Of a DNA stretch of 64,000 bases, positions 40,985-51,135 are shown piece by piece. Below the pieces are notes generated by a model. It saw only the letters and a list, made by a program, of their open reading frames with translations. It was not told where the DNA came from and did not search any database. The position numbers and the translations under genes are program-made. Position 1 is the stretch's first letter. Every line of letters begins with the position of its first letter. Origin of the DNA: Methanolobus sediminis (lineage in GTDB: Archaea; Halobacteriota; Methanosarcinia; Methanosarcinales; Methanosarcinaceae); NCBI RefSeq assembly GCF_031312595.1, contig NZ_CP133592.1:1984001-2048000 (forward strand). The letters are read 5' to 3'.

Positions 40985-42364
40985 ATGACCAAGGAATATA
41001 AGACGATTACAGAAATCGCAGGTCCTTTGATCTTCCTCGAGAAGACAGAACCTGTAGGTTACAATGAACTCGTTCACATCAATCTTCCTGACGGAACAAC
41101 AAAAAGAGGTCAGGTTCTTGATACCTCAGCTGACGTTGTAGCAGTTCAGGTATTCGAAGGTACAGGTGGACTCAACGAAGAGTCTGGTGTAGTGTTCTCT
41201 GGTGAGACCATTAAGCTCCCTGTATCAAAGGACATGCTCGGTCGTATCCTGTCCGGTGCAGGTGAACCACTTGATGGTGGACCACGCATCGTTCCTGAAG
41301 ACAGAGTAGATGTAAACGGTGCATCAATGAATCCATATTCAAGGATGCCACCAGAGGACTTTATCCAGACAGGTATCTCTACCATTGACGGAACAAACAC
41401 TCTCGTTCGTGGACAGAAGCTTCCTATCTTCTCAGGATCAGGTCTTCCACACAACGAGATCGCTCTTCAGATCGCACGTCAGGCAAAAGTTCCAGGTTCC
41501 GATGAACCTTTCGCAGTAGTATTTGCTGCAATGGGTATTACAAACGAAGAAGCCCAGTACTTCATGGAGGACTTCGAGAAGACCGGTGCTCTTGAAAGAG
41601 CTGTGGTTTTCCTTAACCTTGCAGACGACCCTGCTGTAGAACGTATCATCACACCAAGGATGGCCCTTACAGCTGCAGAGTACCTTGCATACGAACACGA
41701 TATGCACGTACTTGTTATCCTTACTGACATCACAAACTACTGTGAAGCACTCCGTCAGATGGGTGCAGCCCGTGAAGAAGTACCAGGTAGACGTGGTTAC
41801 CCAGGTTACATGTACACTGACCTTGCATCACTCTACGAGCGTGCAGGTGTTATCAAAGGCTTGAAAGGATCAGTTACTCAGTTCTCAATTCTCACCATGC
41901 CTGGTGACGATATCACTCACCCGATCCCTGACCTGTCAGGATATATCACAGAAGGTCAGATCGTAGTTTCCAGAGAACTTCATATGAAGGGTATCTACCC
42001 ACCAATCAATGTTCTTCCATCACTCTCACGTCTGATGAACTCAGGTATCGGTGAAGGAAAGACCAGAGATGACCACAAAGCAGTATCTGACCAGATGTAT
42101 GCTGGTTATGCAGAAGGTCGTGACCTCAGAGGTCTCGTGGCTATCGTAGGTAAAGAGGCATTGTCCGAGAGGGACCAGAAAATCCTCGAATTCGCTGACC
42201 TGTTCGAAGACAGATTCGTACGTCAGGGAAGGGATGAAGACAGGTCAATTGAAGACACTCTCCAGGTTGGCTGGGACATTCTTTCTGAGCTTCCGGAAGC
42301 TCTGCTTACCAGGATCGATAACAAGTATATCGAGAAGTACCACCCTGCTCACAAGAGCAACTAA
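40985..42364 (+). CDS. ahaB: A-type ATP synthase subunit B
   Basis: A 459-residue non-catalytic nucleotide-binding subunit. It begins [17 protein letters not shown], lacks the P-loop (the equivalent region reads [17 protein letters not shown]), and has [20 protein letters not shown] and the C-terminal KYHPA. It alternates with AhaA in the head and regulates or stabilises catalysis. The ATG at 40985 follows the ahaA stop by one base; TTGGAGG before it serves as ribosome site. Confidence 0.97.
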   Translation: MTKEYKTITEIAGPLIFLEKTEPVGYNELVHINLPDGTTKRGQVLDTSADVVAVQVFEGTGGLNEESGVVFSGETIKLPVSKDMLGRILSGAGEPLDGGPRIVPEDRVDVNGASMNPYSRMPPEDFIQTGISTIDGTNTLVRGQKLPIFSGSGLPHNEIALQIARQAKVPGSDEPFAVVFAAMGITNEEAQYFMEDFEKTGALERAVVFLNLADDPAVERIITPRMALTAAEYLAYEHDMHVLVILTDITNYCEALRQMGAAREEVPGRRGYPGYMYTDLASLYERAGVIKGLKGSVTQFSILTMPGDDITHPIPDLSGYITEGQIVVSRELHMKGIYPPINVLPSLSRLMNSGIGEGKTRDDHKAVSDQMYAGYAEGRDLRGLVAIVGKEALSERDQKILEFADLFEDRFVRQGRDEDRSIEDTLQVGWDILSELPEALLTRIDNKYIEKYHPAHKSN

Positions 42365-42381
42365 CTGAAAGGTGATCCAAC

Positions 42382-42999
42382 ATGGGCGTGAAAGATGTAA
42401 AACCAACTCGATCAGAACTTATTGAGATCAAGAAGAAGATCAAGCTCTCTCAGAGTGGTCACAAGCTGCTTAAAATGAAGAGGGATGGTCTTATCCTTGA
42501 GTTCTTTGAGATTCTCAGCAAGGCTAAGGATGTCAGATCTGAGCTGGATGCCGCCTATGCAGAAGCTTCCCGTAAGATCGGTATTGCAAACGCTGTTGAC
42601 GGTACTATTACCGTCAAATCCACAGCTTTTGCACTTCAGAGCAAGCCTGAGATTGAGCTGGAAAGCCGTAACATCATGGGTGTTGTCGTTCCAAAGATCG
42701 AGTCATCCAGTGTCAAGAAATCCATAAACGAAAGAGGTTATGGTATCCTTGGTACCAGTTCATACACCGATGAGGCAGCAGATGCTTATGAGGATCTCGT
42801 AGAAAAGATCATCCTTGCAGCAGAGATAGAGACAACCATGAAAAAGCTTCTTGATGATATCGAGAAGACAAAAAGGCGTGTCAATGCTCTCGAGTTCAAG
42901 GTCATACCTGAACTTCAGGAAGCACAGGTCTTCATTAGGCTCCGTCTCGAAGAGATGGAGAGGGAAAACACCTTCAGACTCAAGAGGATCAAAGGATAA
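42382..42999 (+). CDS. ahaD: A-type ATP synthase subunit D
   Basis: A 205-residue protein made of two long antiparallel helices (about 12-70 and 130-205) around a short beta region; [20 protein letters not shown] at the start and [20 protein letters not shown] near the end are the D-subunit signature. It is the rotating central axle. A GGTGATCC site precedes the ATG. It is the last undisputed gene of the operon; a T-rich hairpin follows at once. Confidence 0.95.
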   Translation: MGVKDVKPTRSELIEIKKKIKLSQSGHKLLKMKRDGLILEFFEILSKAKDVRSELDAAYAEASRKIGIANAVDGTITVKSTAFALQSKPEIELESRNIMGVVVPKIESSSVKKSINERGYGILGTSSYTDEAADAYEDLVEKIILAAEIETTMKKLLDDIEKTKRRVNALEFKVIPELQEAQVFIRLRLEEMERENTFRLKRIKG

Positions 43000-43019
43000 T
43001 CCTTTGATAATCTTTTTTT
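42992..43019 (+). terminator. Weak hairpin plus T-run after ahaD
   Basis: AAAGGA-TAA-TCCTTT overlaps the ahaD stop codon and is followed by GATAATCTTTTTTT. It could end part of the ATP synthase transcripts just before the ahaG-like frame. Confidence 0.45.
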
Positions 43020-43193
43020 ATGAATGATGTTCCACAAGATCGACCAAATGCGGTCGATCGTTTTTTTCTAAAAATGATGCAACCTGAGAATCTTGGTAGA
43101 ATTCTCAGATGGGCATGGATAATATCACTTTTAATGCTGATAATGGGTTATCTCATTATATTTACAAAAATAAGGCATGTGTTGCCAATATAA
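43020..43193 (+). CDS. ahaG: AhaG-like small membrane protein
   Basis: An unlisted 57-residue frame 20 bases after ahaD: MNDVPQDRPNAVDRFFLKMM, QPENLGRILRWAWIISLLML, IMGYLIIFTKIRHVLPI. A polar start is followed by one membrane helix (about 31-48) and a basic tail. Methanosarcina aha operons end with a small gene, ahaG, in this position, so the call rests on place, size and membrane character. No ribosome site is present; the ATG directly follows a T-run, and a strong terminator-like hairpin lies inside its first third. Function of AhaG is unknown. Confidence 0.6.
   Translation: MNDVPQDRPNAVDRFFLKMMQPENLGRILRWAWIISLLMLIMGYLIIFTKIRHVLPI
43038..43069 (+). terminator. Intrinsic-terminator-like hairpin inside ahaG frame
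   Basis: GATCGACC-AAATGC-GGTCGATC is a perfect 8-bp stem followed by GTTTTTTTCT, the form of a strong terminator. It lies within codons 7-17 of the ahaG-like frame. Confidence 0.65.
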
Positions 43194-43584
43194 TTTGATT
43201 ATTCACTATTTTTTAGCATTATGTTCATTATACTTTGTGACTGATTTCAATTTATCAGTATGTTTATAATATGGCATAAAGCAATTAAGGAATTGCTGAA
43301 CAATACTATAATTATAGCAGATTTAAGTTCTATGCAAAATAGTGCAAAGAAATATTGGCACAAGTTATTTTATTTTCAGCCATTATACAAACTCAACTCT
43401 AAGAGGTGGGATATGGCCTTGATTGGTATTTAAAATCCGCATCACCTATTGCTATTCTATGGCCGCTCCTCTATTTGATTGTATATACAAATTATATTTT
43501 TCTCATCATTATAATTATATACATTGTGTGCTATACTCCTGGAACTGTATATGTGTATTTCATTTAATTTATTTATGTGGTTGA
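43194..43584. other. AT-rich intergenic region
   Basis: Nearly 400 bases of AT-rich sequence without a supported gene. TATA-like strings near 43480-43530 may include the promoter of the following lipoprotein gene; a GAGGTGGG-ATATGG start near 43400 gives only six codons. Confidence 0.4.
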
Positions 43585-45499
43585 GGATATAATAAAAAAA
43601 ATAATCATATATCAAGTAAATATTATAGCCTACTTCTAGTGCTGTTAATGCTATTGATGTCAGCTATAATAATGTCAAGTGGATGTCTGGATTCTAATTC
43701 AGATGATCAAATAAATGATACAGAGTCTTTAAGCCCCAACTCTGATTCTTCTAACACAGCTGAGAACATTGAAGGTGGCACATCTGGGGATTTGTCAGAT
43801 GCTGGTGTTTCATCAGAAGGTACAGATAATGTAACCACCACTCAAGATTATGAAACTTATAGTGTTACCCCTCATTTTTCAAGTGGTGGTAGTTCCAGTT
43901 CATCGTCTACCAGCCCTGATGTGAGCAGGACACTCAATAAGCCAGAATATGGTGACTATACCGAACCTAATGGAACCATCTCCGGCGACCTAACAATTAC
44001 AGGAACTATTGACGGTACTATTACACTTCCAGCAGGACTTACTGTAAATGGTGACCTAACTGTAAACACACCAAGTGCCACGGTTTACAACTATGCAACC
44101 GTCGGGGTACTGTTGATATCCAGGCAGTCAGCGTTCATACCTGGAACCAATATGGCGATGCAGACAGCATTATCATGTCTGCACAAAATGCAACATTTAA
44201 CTTCATATCAGGAAATGTCAGCGATGGAGTAGAAATTGATGCTGAAAATTCAACTTTCCAGTTCATTGCAGGAAATATTTCAGGTGGTGTCAGTCTCACT
44301 GAACCATCCAGGGTGGTAATAAATGCAACTGCTACAGGCCTTCCTGAAATTACGGTAGAGGGAAGTGCTGAAGGTTCGGACATTGACAACCTTGGTAATG
44401 AGGAACTAGAACTTATTGCAGAAGCAAATGTGACTGTCGCCGGAACTATAAATGTCACTGGTGTAATTCCTACTGAGAGGACAGCTCGTGGTAGTCTTTC
44501 ACTCTCACCTACATCTGCAATTTATAACAATAATATTGACATGGTAATAACATATACACTTGGTGAAGGACTTACCAATGGAATGGTTAATATTACCGTG
44601 CCAACTGGATTTACTATAGCTGATACTGATGATCTTACCATTGCAGGCGCAGCTGCAACAGTTGCAACTAATGTCAATGCTGCATATAATGGTAACATAC
44701 TGACCATTTCTAATGTCGATATAAACAAGGACCAGACAATTGTACTGGCTCTGGGTACACAAGCAATAAGCAGTTCAGGCACATATGATTTCACTGCAAA
44801 TGCAACTAACACTTCAAAACTTACGAGTAATGAAGCAACTGCAAGGTTCACTTCATTACTAAACAATGATGCAGATCTTAGTGCTCTAGCAGTGAGTTCT
44901 GGATCATTAAACCCAGTTTTTAGCTCAGGTACAACAAATTATACTGTCAATGTGACATATGATATAAGTTCAATCGATGTTACAGCTACATTATCAGATT
45001 CTAACGCATCATTGATGATCAATGGAGAAGCTGCAACCAGTGCAGTTGCAAAATCTGTAACACTTGAAGCTGCTGGGGAAGCAACTGTAATTTCAGTTGT
45101 AGTAGCCGCAGAGGATGGAATTACTACCAAAACATATAATTTGACTGTAAATAGGGCTGCTACGGATACTACTCCAAGTGCTACAACATCTGGAATAACC
45201 AGTCAGACACTGGGAGCAGTTGGTAGCAAGGAAGTAACCCTGAATGTAACTGTTCAGAATGCAGCAGGCGATGCACTCACGGGTTATGTAGCAACCGACT
45301 TTACAGTAGTAATAGACGGTGGATCAGCAGTGGACTTCTCAGGTTCACCATTCTCCGGCTTTACTGACAACAGTGATGGTAACTATACTGTAGTATACAC
45401 AGGTGTAGCTGATGGCACAGGATATGCATTCCAGCTCTAACTGTTGATTCTGTAGAGATTGAAGCAGGCGCTACTACAGTAACCACTCCAGATGCTTAA
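43585..45499 (+). pseudogene. Frameshifted surface lipoprotein with cadherin-like beta-sandwich domain
   Basis: Three frames together read as one secreted protein of about 635 residues. The first (from about 43639, GTG, or upstream to 43585) has a hydrophobic leader and lipobox SSGC, then a long Ser/Asn/Asp-rich linker. At 44104-44107 (GGGG) the frame must shift: the continuation GTVDIQAVSVHTWNQYGDAD lies in another frame. Residues around 44870-45150 match the cadherin-like beta-sandwich repeat (LSALAVSSGSLNPVFSSGTT). Near 45435 a second shift restores LTVDSVEIEAGATT to a TAA at 45497. No normal start with basic residues is in frame. Either a decayed gene or base-call errors in runs. Confidence 0.7.
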
Positions 45500-45527
45500 T
45501 CTCGCCTAAATACAAAGAATAAACCAT

Positions 45528-45565
45528 ATGCATCCCCCTAGCCCGGGGATGCATTTCTTTTTTTA
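45528..45565 (+). terminator. Strong terminator hairpin after the lipoprotein
   Basis: ATGCATCCCC-7-GGGGATGCAT, a perfect 10-bp stem, followed by TTCTTTTTTTAAA; 28 bases after the restored stop of the lipoprotein gene. Confidence 0.7.
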
Positions 45566-45638
45566 AATCAATAAAAATTAACTAGCACACCTGCTTTTAT
45601 TTCTCCGCAGATGTACCATCAAAAAAAGCAAAAAAGAT

Positions 45639-46118
45639 CTAGTTTTTCATCTCTCTCAAAACTTCAAGCACCTTCTCAGCATGCTCTTTTACTCTTACAT
45701 TATCCCAAATCTTTGCAATATTGCCTTCAGGGTCAATGAGAAAAGTACTTCTTACGGTTCCCATATACTCTTTGCCGTAATTCTTTTTCAATCTCCATAC
45801 GTCGTAAAGTTGATGGATGTCGGTACTTTCGTCTGAAAGAAGTGTGATTCCAAGTTCCTTTTTCTCAATGAATTTTATATGGGATTTTATACTATCTTTG
45901 CTGATTCCAAGAATTACTGCATTCTCGGATTCAAAATCAGCTTTCAGGGCTGTAAAATCCTGTGCTTCCTTTGTACATCCTGATGTATTATCTTTAGGAT
46001 AGAAGTAGAGAACTACCCATTTACCTTCAAGATCCTTGAGACATATATTGTTTTCATCCTGGTCTGGGAGACAAAAATCAGGAGCTTTTTGTCCTTCTGT
46101 AAGTGAATTCTTGCTCAT
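45639..46118 (-). CDS. bcp: Peroxiredoxin, Bcp/PrxQ type
   Basis: A 159-residue thiol peroxidase that reduces hydrogen peroxide and organic peroxides. The active-site stretch is YFYPKDNTSGCTKEAQDF with the peroxidatic Cys in SGCTKEA (about residue 48). Where many PrxQ proteins have a resolving Cys five residues later (CxxxxC), this has only Gln-Asp-Phe, so it is likely a 1-Cys type or uses another thiol. It also has GTVRSTFLIDPEGNIAKIW. It stands alone; protection of oxygen-sensitive methanogenesis enzymes is the expected role. Confidence 0.92.
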   Translation of the reverse strand: MSKNSLTEGQKAPDFCLPDQDENNICLKDLEGKWVVLYFYPKDNTSGCTKEAQDFTALKADFESENAVILGISKDSIKSHIKFIEKKELGITLLSDESTDIHQLYDVWRLKKNYGKEYMGTVRSTFLIDPEGNIAKIWDNVRVKEHAEKVLEVLREMKN

Positions 46119-46392
46119 GTTCTATCTTATGTGTGTTTTCATTTAAAGAGTTTAAGCAAGAAATAAAGGTCTGTGATTTATTCTGCAAAAGAGATTTTGG
46201 GTTGGCTTCTTATCGGGGGCAGAGTTGTAAGTATATGTCAGACCAACCCGCAACTTAGTAAGTAATAGCTCTATATATATCTGAGCTATATTATGTAAAT
46301 AGAACCCAATATTCTATATTGGAAGGTTATATCCACATACAGCTTATGGCAATAACGTAAATAATGGATTCGTATTACTGGAGTAAATCACA

Positions 46393-47025
46393 ATGGGGCT
46401 ATTGGATATTCAAAAGCTTTCTGTTAGTTATGATAGAAAAACAATTCTTTCCGATTTTAATTTAGCAGTTGCAAAAGGAGAGAAGATACTGATAAAAGGA
46501 AAATCCGGAATTGGAAAATCAACACTTTTCAGAATGATTATGGGATTTGGAAAGTATGATTCTGGTGACATATCTCTTGAAGGTATATCGGTTGATGCCA
46601 GTAATATATGGGATATCAGAAAAAAAGTTGCTTATGTTTCCCAGGACACAGACATAGCTGAAGGAAAGGTAAATGATCTTGTTGATGAGGTATTTTCATT
46701 TAAAGCTAACAAAAGTAATAATGGAAGGAGTGATATTGAGAAAATCCTCTATGAGTTATCTCTTTCCCCTGACATACTGAATAAAGAATATACGAAGCTG
46801 TCTGGCGGTGAAAAACAAAGAGTAGTTCTTGTACTGGCACTGCTTTCAGGCAAAGGGATCTTCCTTCTTGATGAAGTTACAGCGGAGCTTGATGCAGATT
46901 TGAAACAGAAAGTTGTGGATATGTTTTTTGATAACCCGCAGTGGACAGTTCTTGCAATTTCCCATGACAGGGAATGGGAAAGTAAAGCAATAAAGGTAAT
47001 TGATTTCTCTTGTGGTGTGAACTGA
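46393..47025 (+). CDS. ABC transporter ATP-binding protein (FetA/YbbL-like)
   Basis: A 210-residue ATPase: Walker A GKSGIGKSTLF (about residue 36), Q-loop YVSQDTD, signature LSGGEKQRVVL, Walker B GIFLLDEVTAELD and switch His in AISHDRE. It is short, typical for the FetA/YbbL/STAR1 group. Its stop overlaps the start of the UPF0014 permease by one base, and the two form a complete exporter. Bacterial FetAB exports iron and gives peroxide resistance; here substrate is not proven, though iron would fit the Bcp gene nearby. Confidence 0.88.
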   Translation: MGLLDIQKLSVSYDRKTILSDFNLAVAKGEKILIKGKSGIGKSTLFRMIMGFGKYDSGDISLEGISVDASNIWDIRKKVAYVSQDTDIAEGKVNDLVDEVFSFKANKSNNGRSDIEKILYELSLSPDILNKEYTKLSGGEKQRVVLVLALLSGKGIFLLDEVTAELDADLKQKVVDMFFDNPQWTVLAISHDREWESKAIKVIDFSCGVN

Positions 47026-47816
47026 TGGTAACGTATGATATCAGTCTTGAAGGCATATTTTTTTCATTCTTCCTGCTCCTTATACCGGTTCTAATAAGCT
47101 ATTATCTGGGTCTGAAGCTCATTTCATCAACTCTTGAAAGTGCAGTAAGAATGGTTCTACAACTACTCTTTGTAGGTGTTTTTCTAACTTTTGTGTTTGA
47201 CCTGAATAATCCAATACTCAATATTGTGTGGGTGCTTGTCATGGTTTTTGTGGCTTCGCACACCGTTCTGAAAAATGCGGAATTGAAAACACGAAGTCTG
47301 CTGCCATTGCTTACTATTTTCATGGCAGTGACAAATTATGCTATGTTGCTCTACTTCAATAAATTCATAATAGACCTTACTGATCTTTTTGATGCAAGAT
47401 ATTTCATACCCATAGCTGGCATGGTGCTGGGCAATTCTCTTAAAGCCAATGTAATTGGAATGGAAAATTTCTGTAGCGAGATACAGAGGAATGAGAATAG
47501 ATATCTCTTTCGCCTGTCAATGGGTGCTGAAAAGACCGAGGCACTTGTTCCTTATCTTCGTAAAAGCATCAGGGTTGCACTAAAGCCTACAATTGCAAAC
47601 ATGGCTACAATTGGAATAGTTTTCCTTCCTGGAATGATGACCGGTCAGATTCTTGCCGGTGCAAGCCCTCTTGTTGCAATAAAATATCAGATTGCCATCA
47701 TGCTTGCAATATATGTTACAACCATGGTGAATGTACTTCTGGGTGTGCTTGTCCTGATATACAGAGGTTTTGATGAGTATGGGATGTTCAAAAAAGAAAT
47801 GCTTAGGAATTCCTGA
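47025..47816 (+). CDS. ABC permease, FetB/UPF0014 family
   Basis: A 263-residue membrane protein with about seven helices. Family markers are FIPIAGMVLGNSLKA, RLSMGAEKTEALVPYLRKSI (coupling helix to the ATPase), RVALKPTIANMATIGIVFLP and GMMTGQILAGASPLVAIKYQ. The ATG at 47025 shares a base with the FetA stop; earlier in-frame codons lack a ribosome site. Partner of the preceding ATPase. Relatives include the putative iron exporter FetB and plant STAR2/ALS3. Substrate inferred only. Confidence 0.9.
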   Translation: MVTYDISLEGIFFSFFLLLIPVLISYYLGLKLISSTLESAVRMVLQLLFVGVFLTFVFDLNNPILNIVWVLVMVFVASHTVLKNAELKTRSLLPLLTIFMAVTNYAMLLYFNKFIIDLTDLFDARYFIPIAGMVLGNSLKANVIGMENFCSEIQRNENRYLFRLSMGAEKTEALVPYLRKSIRVALKPTIANMATIGIVFLPGMMTGQILAGASPLVAIKYQIAIMLAIYVTTMVNVLLGVLVLIYRGFDEYGMFKKEMLRNS

Positions 47817-47821
47817 GTTTT

Positions 47822-48145
47822 TCAGTTTACACTGCTGCTCAGGTGCAGCCCTATCACGCCTATTATAATGAGAGCCAGGAATGCAATTCTGATAGGGGGC
47901 ATGGGTTCGCCAAATCCAAAATGACCTATAAGGGATATCATGGCAACACCGAGTCCTGCCCATATTGCATAGGCTATGCTGACATTAATTTTTTCCAGGG
48001 CAATAGTGAACGATATGAAACTTATTCCATAGAATACAAAAATAAGTATGGATGGCAGAGGCTTTGTCAGGCCTTCAGAAAGTTTCATGCATGTTGTACC
48101 ACATATCTCAAAAATGATGGCAAATGCCAGGTAAAGATAGCTCAT
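47822..48145 (-). CDS. Small multidrug resistance (SMR/EmrE-type) protein
   Basis: A 107-residue protein of four membrane helices. The membrane-embedded Glu13 in AIIFEICGTTCMKLSEG is the proton/drug site of SMR pumps, and AYAIWAGLGVAMISLIGHFGF is the TM3 signature. EmrE-like members exchange protons for cationic drugs or guanidinium; the sequence does not fix the substrate. It converges with the FetB-like gene, leaving 5 bases between stops. Such proteins work as dual-topology dimers. Confidence 0.9.
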   Translation of the reverse strand: MSYLYLAFAIIFEICGTTCMKLSEGLTKPLPSILIFVFYGISFISFTIALEKINVSIAYAIWAGLGVAMISLIGHFGFGEPMPPIRIAFLALIIIGVIGLHLSSSVN

Positions 48146-48344
48146 AATTTCTCATATCTTTTATTTTATACTTCTTTATTAAAAGTTATTACATTTTCGC
48201 AGAGAATCTACTGATTTTATCGGTATTTCAAACAAATGAAGTTTTTGAAGCTATGAGATAAACTATAACATGCATTTTAAACCAAATGCTTTTGTATTAG
48301 CCTTGTATTTATCAGGGAGTACATCAATTACAGGAAATCATTCT

Positions 48345-50156
48345 ATGATTAAAAACATAGATTTCAGAGGGATAATTAACTCCATGGGCCTTGTCTTTGG
48401 AGATATCGGTACAAGTCCAATATATACTCTCACAGTTATATTCATCATTACTAAGCTTACAGAAGAACACGTACTGGGTGTTCTCTCTCTTATTTTCTGG
48501 ACACTCATCATACTTGTGACAATAGAATATTCCTGGCTTGCAATGAGTCTGGGTAAAAAAGGTGAAGGCGGAACCATTGTACTAAAAGAGATTCTTGTTC
48601 CGCTGCTCAAATCCGGCAGATCGGTAACTGTTATTACATTCTTATCTTATGTGGGTATATCTTTCCTTTTGGGTGATGGTGTTATCACTCCCGCAATCAG
48701 TATTTTAAGTGCTGTGGAAGGATTGCGTGTGATTCCGGGCCTTGAATCCATTACCCAGAACACATTGATTTTGATTGCCGGAATCATTGCAATAGGTCTT
48801 TTTTCAATTCAAAGGAAAGGTACTGAAAAGATAACATGGGTCTTTGGGCCATTGATGGTTATATGGTTTGCTACACTTGCTTTTTCTGGTGTTATTTCTA
48901 TTTTCTCTACGCCTGAAGTGATAAAAGCCATAAATCCTTATTATGCAGTTGAATTCGTTCTAACTAACGGATGGACAGGTTTTTTTGTATTATCTGAAGT
49001 AATTCTTTGTGCAACAGGTGGTGAGGCGCTTTATGCAGATATGGGGCATCTGGGTAAAGAACCAATCGTAAAAGCATGGAAAATAGTATTTGTAGCACTG
49101 GTTCTGAATTATCTGGGTCAGGGAGCATTCATGCTTCGTAATCCTGAATCAACCAATGTTTTGTTTGAAATGATTTACCAGCAGGCACCTGTAATATATA
49201 TTCCTTTCCTGATTCTTAGTGTCCTTGCCACTATTATAGCTTCACAGGCTATGATAAGTGGCATGTTCTCAATAGTATATCAGGGAATAAGCACAAGGAT
49301 TGCTCCTCTTTTGAAGATAGACTATACTTCAGAAGAAATGAAATCCCAGATATACATTAGTGTAGTAAACTGGTTACTTCTGATCTCCGTATTATTTGTT
49401 ATGTATGAATTCAAGGAATCTCATAAACTAGCTGCAGCATATGGGTTGACTGTAACCGGAAGTATGGTAATAACAGGAATTATGATGACTTTGATCTTTT
49501 ATATAAGAAAAGATATGTTGAAGTCAGCAATTGCATTCCTTGTGACTGTTGTTGATTTTGTGTACCTCCTGGCTAATATGTACAAGATCCCACATGGGGG
49601 CTACTGGTCAATTACCATAGCAGCTATCCTTCTCAGTATGATACTGATCTATACTTCAGGGCAGAAAAGACTATACAGATTGCTGAAACCAATGGAGCTC
49701 AATGATTTTCTCAAGGAGTATAATGCGTTTTACATGAGAGCATCTAAAATAAAAGGAACAGCTCTTTTCTTTGCACGGGACATGTCTTTTGTTCCTCAGT
49801 ACATTACACATACGATGTTTGATAATGGGATCATTTATGAAGACAATGTCGTAATTTCGATTTCCCTGAGTGAAGAACCGTTCGGTATTTCTAAAATGTT
49901 TAAAGAAGAAATCTCAAAAGGTCTGCGTGTATTTGAGATCAAGATGGGATATATGGAAGTCATCGATCTGGTTGAGATTCTTAAAACTGAAGGAATAGAT
50001 GAGCGCACTATATTTTATGGTGAAGAAGAAATTATTACTGACAATATAATCTGGAGGATATTTGCCCTGATGAAGAAATTATCTCCTTCGTTTGTCCAGT
50101 TTTACAAGCTTCCTTCTGACAAACTTCATGGAGTAGTCACTCGATTTGAGATGTGA
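48345..50156 (+). CDS. kup: KUP/HAK/KT-type potassium transporter
   Basis: A 603-residue K+:H+ symporter. The N-terminus GLVFGDIGTSPIYTL is the KUP signature; about twelve membrane helices follow with GALSVLS-like GVITPAISILSAVEGL, ATGGEALYADMGHLG and a cytoplasmic C-terminal region (about 450-603). ATG at 48345 is preferred because the family signature then starts at residue 15; the open frame extends 25 codons upstream without support. It stands alone. Potassium uptake suits a salt-adapted methanogen. Confidence 0.93.
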   Translation: MIKNIDFRGIINSMGLVFGDIGTSPIYTLTVIFIITKLTEEHVLGVLSLIFWTLIILVTIEYSWLAMSLGKKGEGGTIVLKEILVPLLKSGRSVTVITFLSYVGISFLLGDGVITPAISILSAVEGLRVIPGLESITQNTLILIAGIIAIGLFSIQRKGTEKITWVFGPLMVIWFATLAFSGVISIFSTPEVIKAINPYYAVEFVLTNGWTGFFVLSEVILCATGGEALYADMGHLGKEPIVKAWKIVFVALVLNYLGQGAFMLRNPESTNVLFEMIYQQAPVIYIPFLILSVLATIIASQAMISGMFSIVYQGISTRIAPLLKIDYTSEEMKSQIYISVVNWLLLISVLFVMYEFKESHKLAAAYGLTVTGSMVITGIMMTLIFYIRKDMLKSAIAFLVTVVDFVYLLANMYKIPHGGYWSITIAAILLSMILIYTSGQKRLYRLLKPMELNDFLKEYNAFYMRASKIKGTALFFARDMSFVPQYITHTMFDNGIIYEDNVVISISLSEEPFGISKMFKEEISKGLRVFEIKMGYMEVIDLVEILKTEGIDERTIFYGEEEIITDNIIWRIFALMKKLSPSFVQFYKLPSDKLHGVVTRFEM

Positions 50157-50277
50157 GTTCATATTTCCGTTTATCGGTTTGATTTGAACGATTCCTGTTC
50201 ATCTATCAAAGGAGTAGTTTCTAATACAATGTGGTTTCAGATAAAATCACATTTCTTTTTATGGAGAGTGTGGACAA

Positions 50278-51060
50278 ATGCCTGTACTTACTTTCATTGC
50301 CTGTAGGATGTTTGAGGATGAGATAGTTCATATTGTTGAGACTGACGATTCCATAAAGGATCTGTTAGTAGTTGATAATGCAGATTGCGGCGGGCTTGTG
50401 GCTAAACTGAAGGATTCGGGTTGCAATTTTACTCTGGTAAAAGAAAACAGGCTCTCAGATTTTCTGCAAGAAACGGAAACTCTTATTCTTGTTGTGGAAA
50501 TGCTTGAGCTTGCTTTGCATGCCACGCCTGAGCATCTCAAAGAGGTTGTTTATGGCAAGGCACGTGAGATGGCAGAATATTCAGATGGCATCCTCCTTTT
50601 TTATGGTCTTTGCGGAAATGTTCTTGGAAAGGTTGATACTGAACTTGCTGATCTTGCCTGTCCGGTTCGGATTCTGAAAGAGGATAACGGGGATGTGATA
50701 GATGACTGCATTGGTGCCGTGCTTGGTAGCAGGGCTGCATATCTTGAGAAACTTAAGAGTTTTAAAGGTGTGGGTACCTTTTTCATGACACCTATGTGGG
50801 CAGCTCACTGGCGTGAGATGGTTGTATCTGCAGGTATGACTCCTGATCCGGATGATATCAAGCTCTCAAAGTTCGTTTTTGATTATGCAGGATATAAGAA
50901 TGTGGCTAAAATGGACACAGGACTTTGTTATGAGAAGCAGTTCGAATCCATGGTAGAAGAATTTGCAAGGCTTTTTGATTTTAATATTATCGAAATGAAG
51001 GCAAGTCCTGATTTACTTGTACGTTGCTATGAGCAGTTGAAAGATGAAATATCCGTTTAA
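50278..51060 (+). CDS. DUF1638 family protein
   Basis: A 260-residue cytosolic protein opening PVLTFIACRMFEDEIVHIVE, with DNADCGGLVAKLKDSG, GILLFYGLCGNVLGKVDTEL and IDDCIGAVLGSRAAYL. Cys residues in ACRM, DCGG, GLCGN and DDCIG are well placed to bind a metal or cofactor. The family is frequent in methanogens and often lies near corrinoid-dependent methyltransferases, but its function is not established. No RBS of note; spacing to neighbours shows it is a single gene. Confidence 0.75.
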   Translation: MPVLTFIACRMFEDEIVHIVETDDSIKDLLVVDNADCGGLVAKLKDSGCNFTLVKENRLSDFLQETETLILVVEMLELALHATPEHLKEVVYGKAREMAEYSDGILLFYGLCGNVLGKVDTELADLACPVRILKEDNGDVIDDCIGAVLGSRAAYLEKLKSFKGVGTFFMTPMWAAHWREMVVSAGMTPDPDDIKLSKFVFDYAGYKNVAKMDTGLCYEKQFESMVEEFARLFDFNIIEMKASPDLLVRCYEQLKDEISV

Positions 51061-51135
51061 TGAAATCATTAAATATCCAAAAAAAATAAATGGATAATTC
51101 CATTATCCATTATTCGGGATTATAATAAAGAATGT

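Noticed and set aside
43400-43433. GAGGTGGG followed by an ATG
   Set aside because: The frame stops after six codons.
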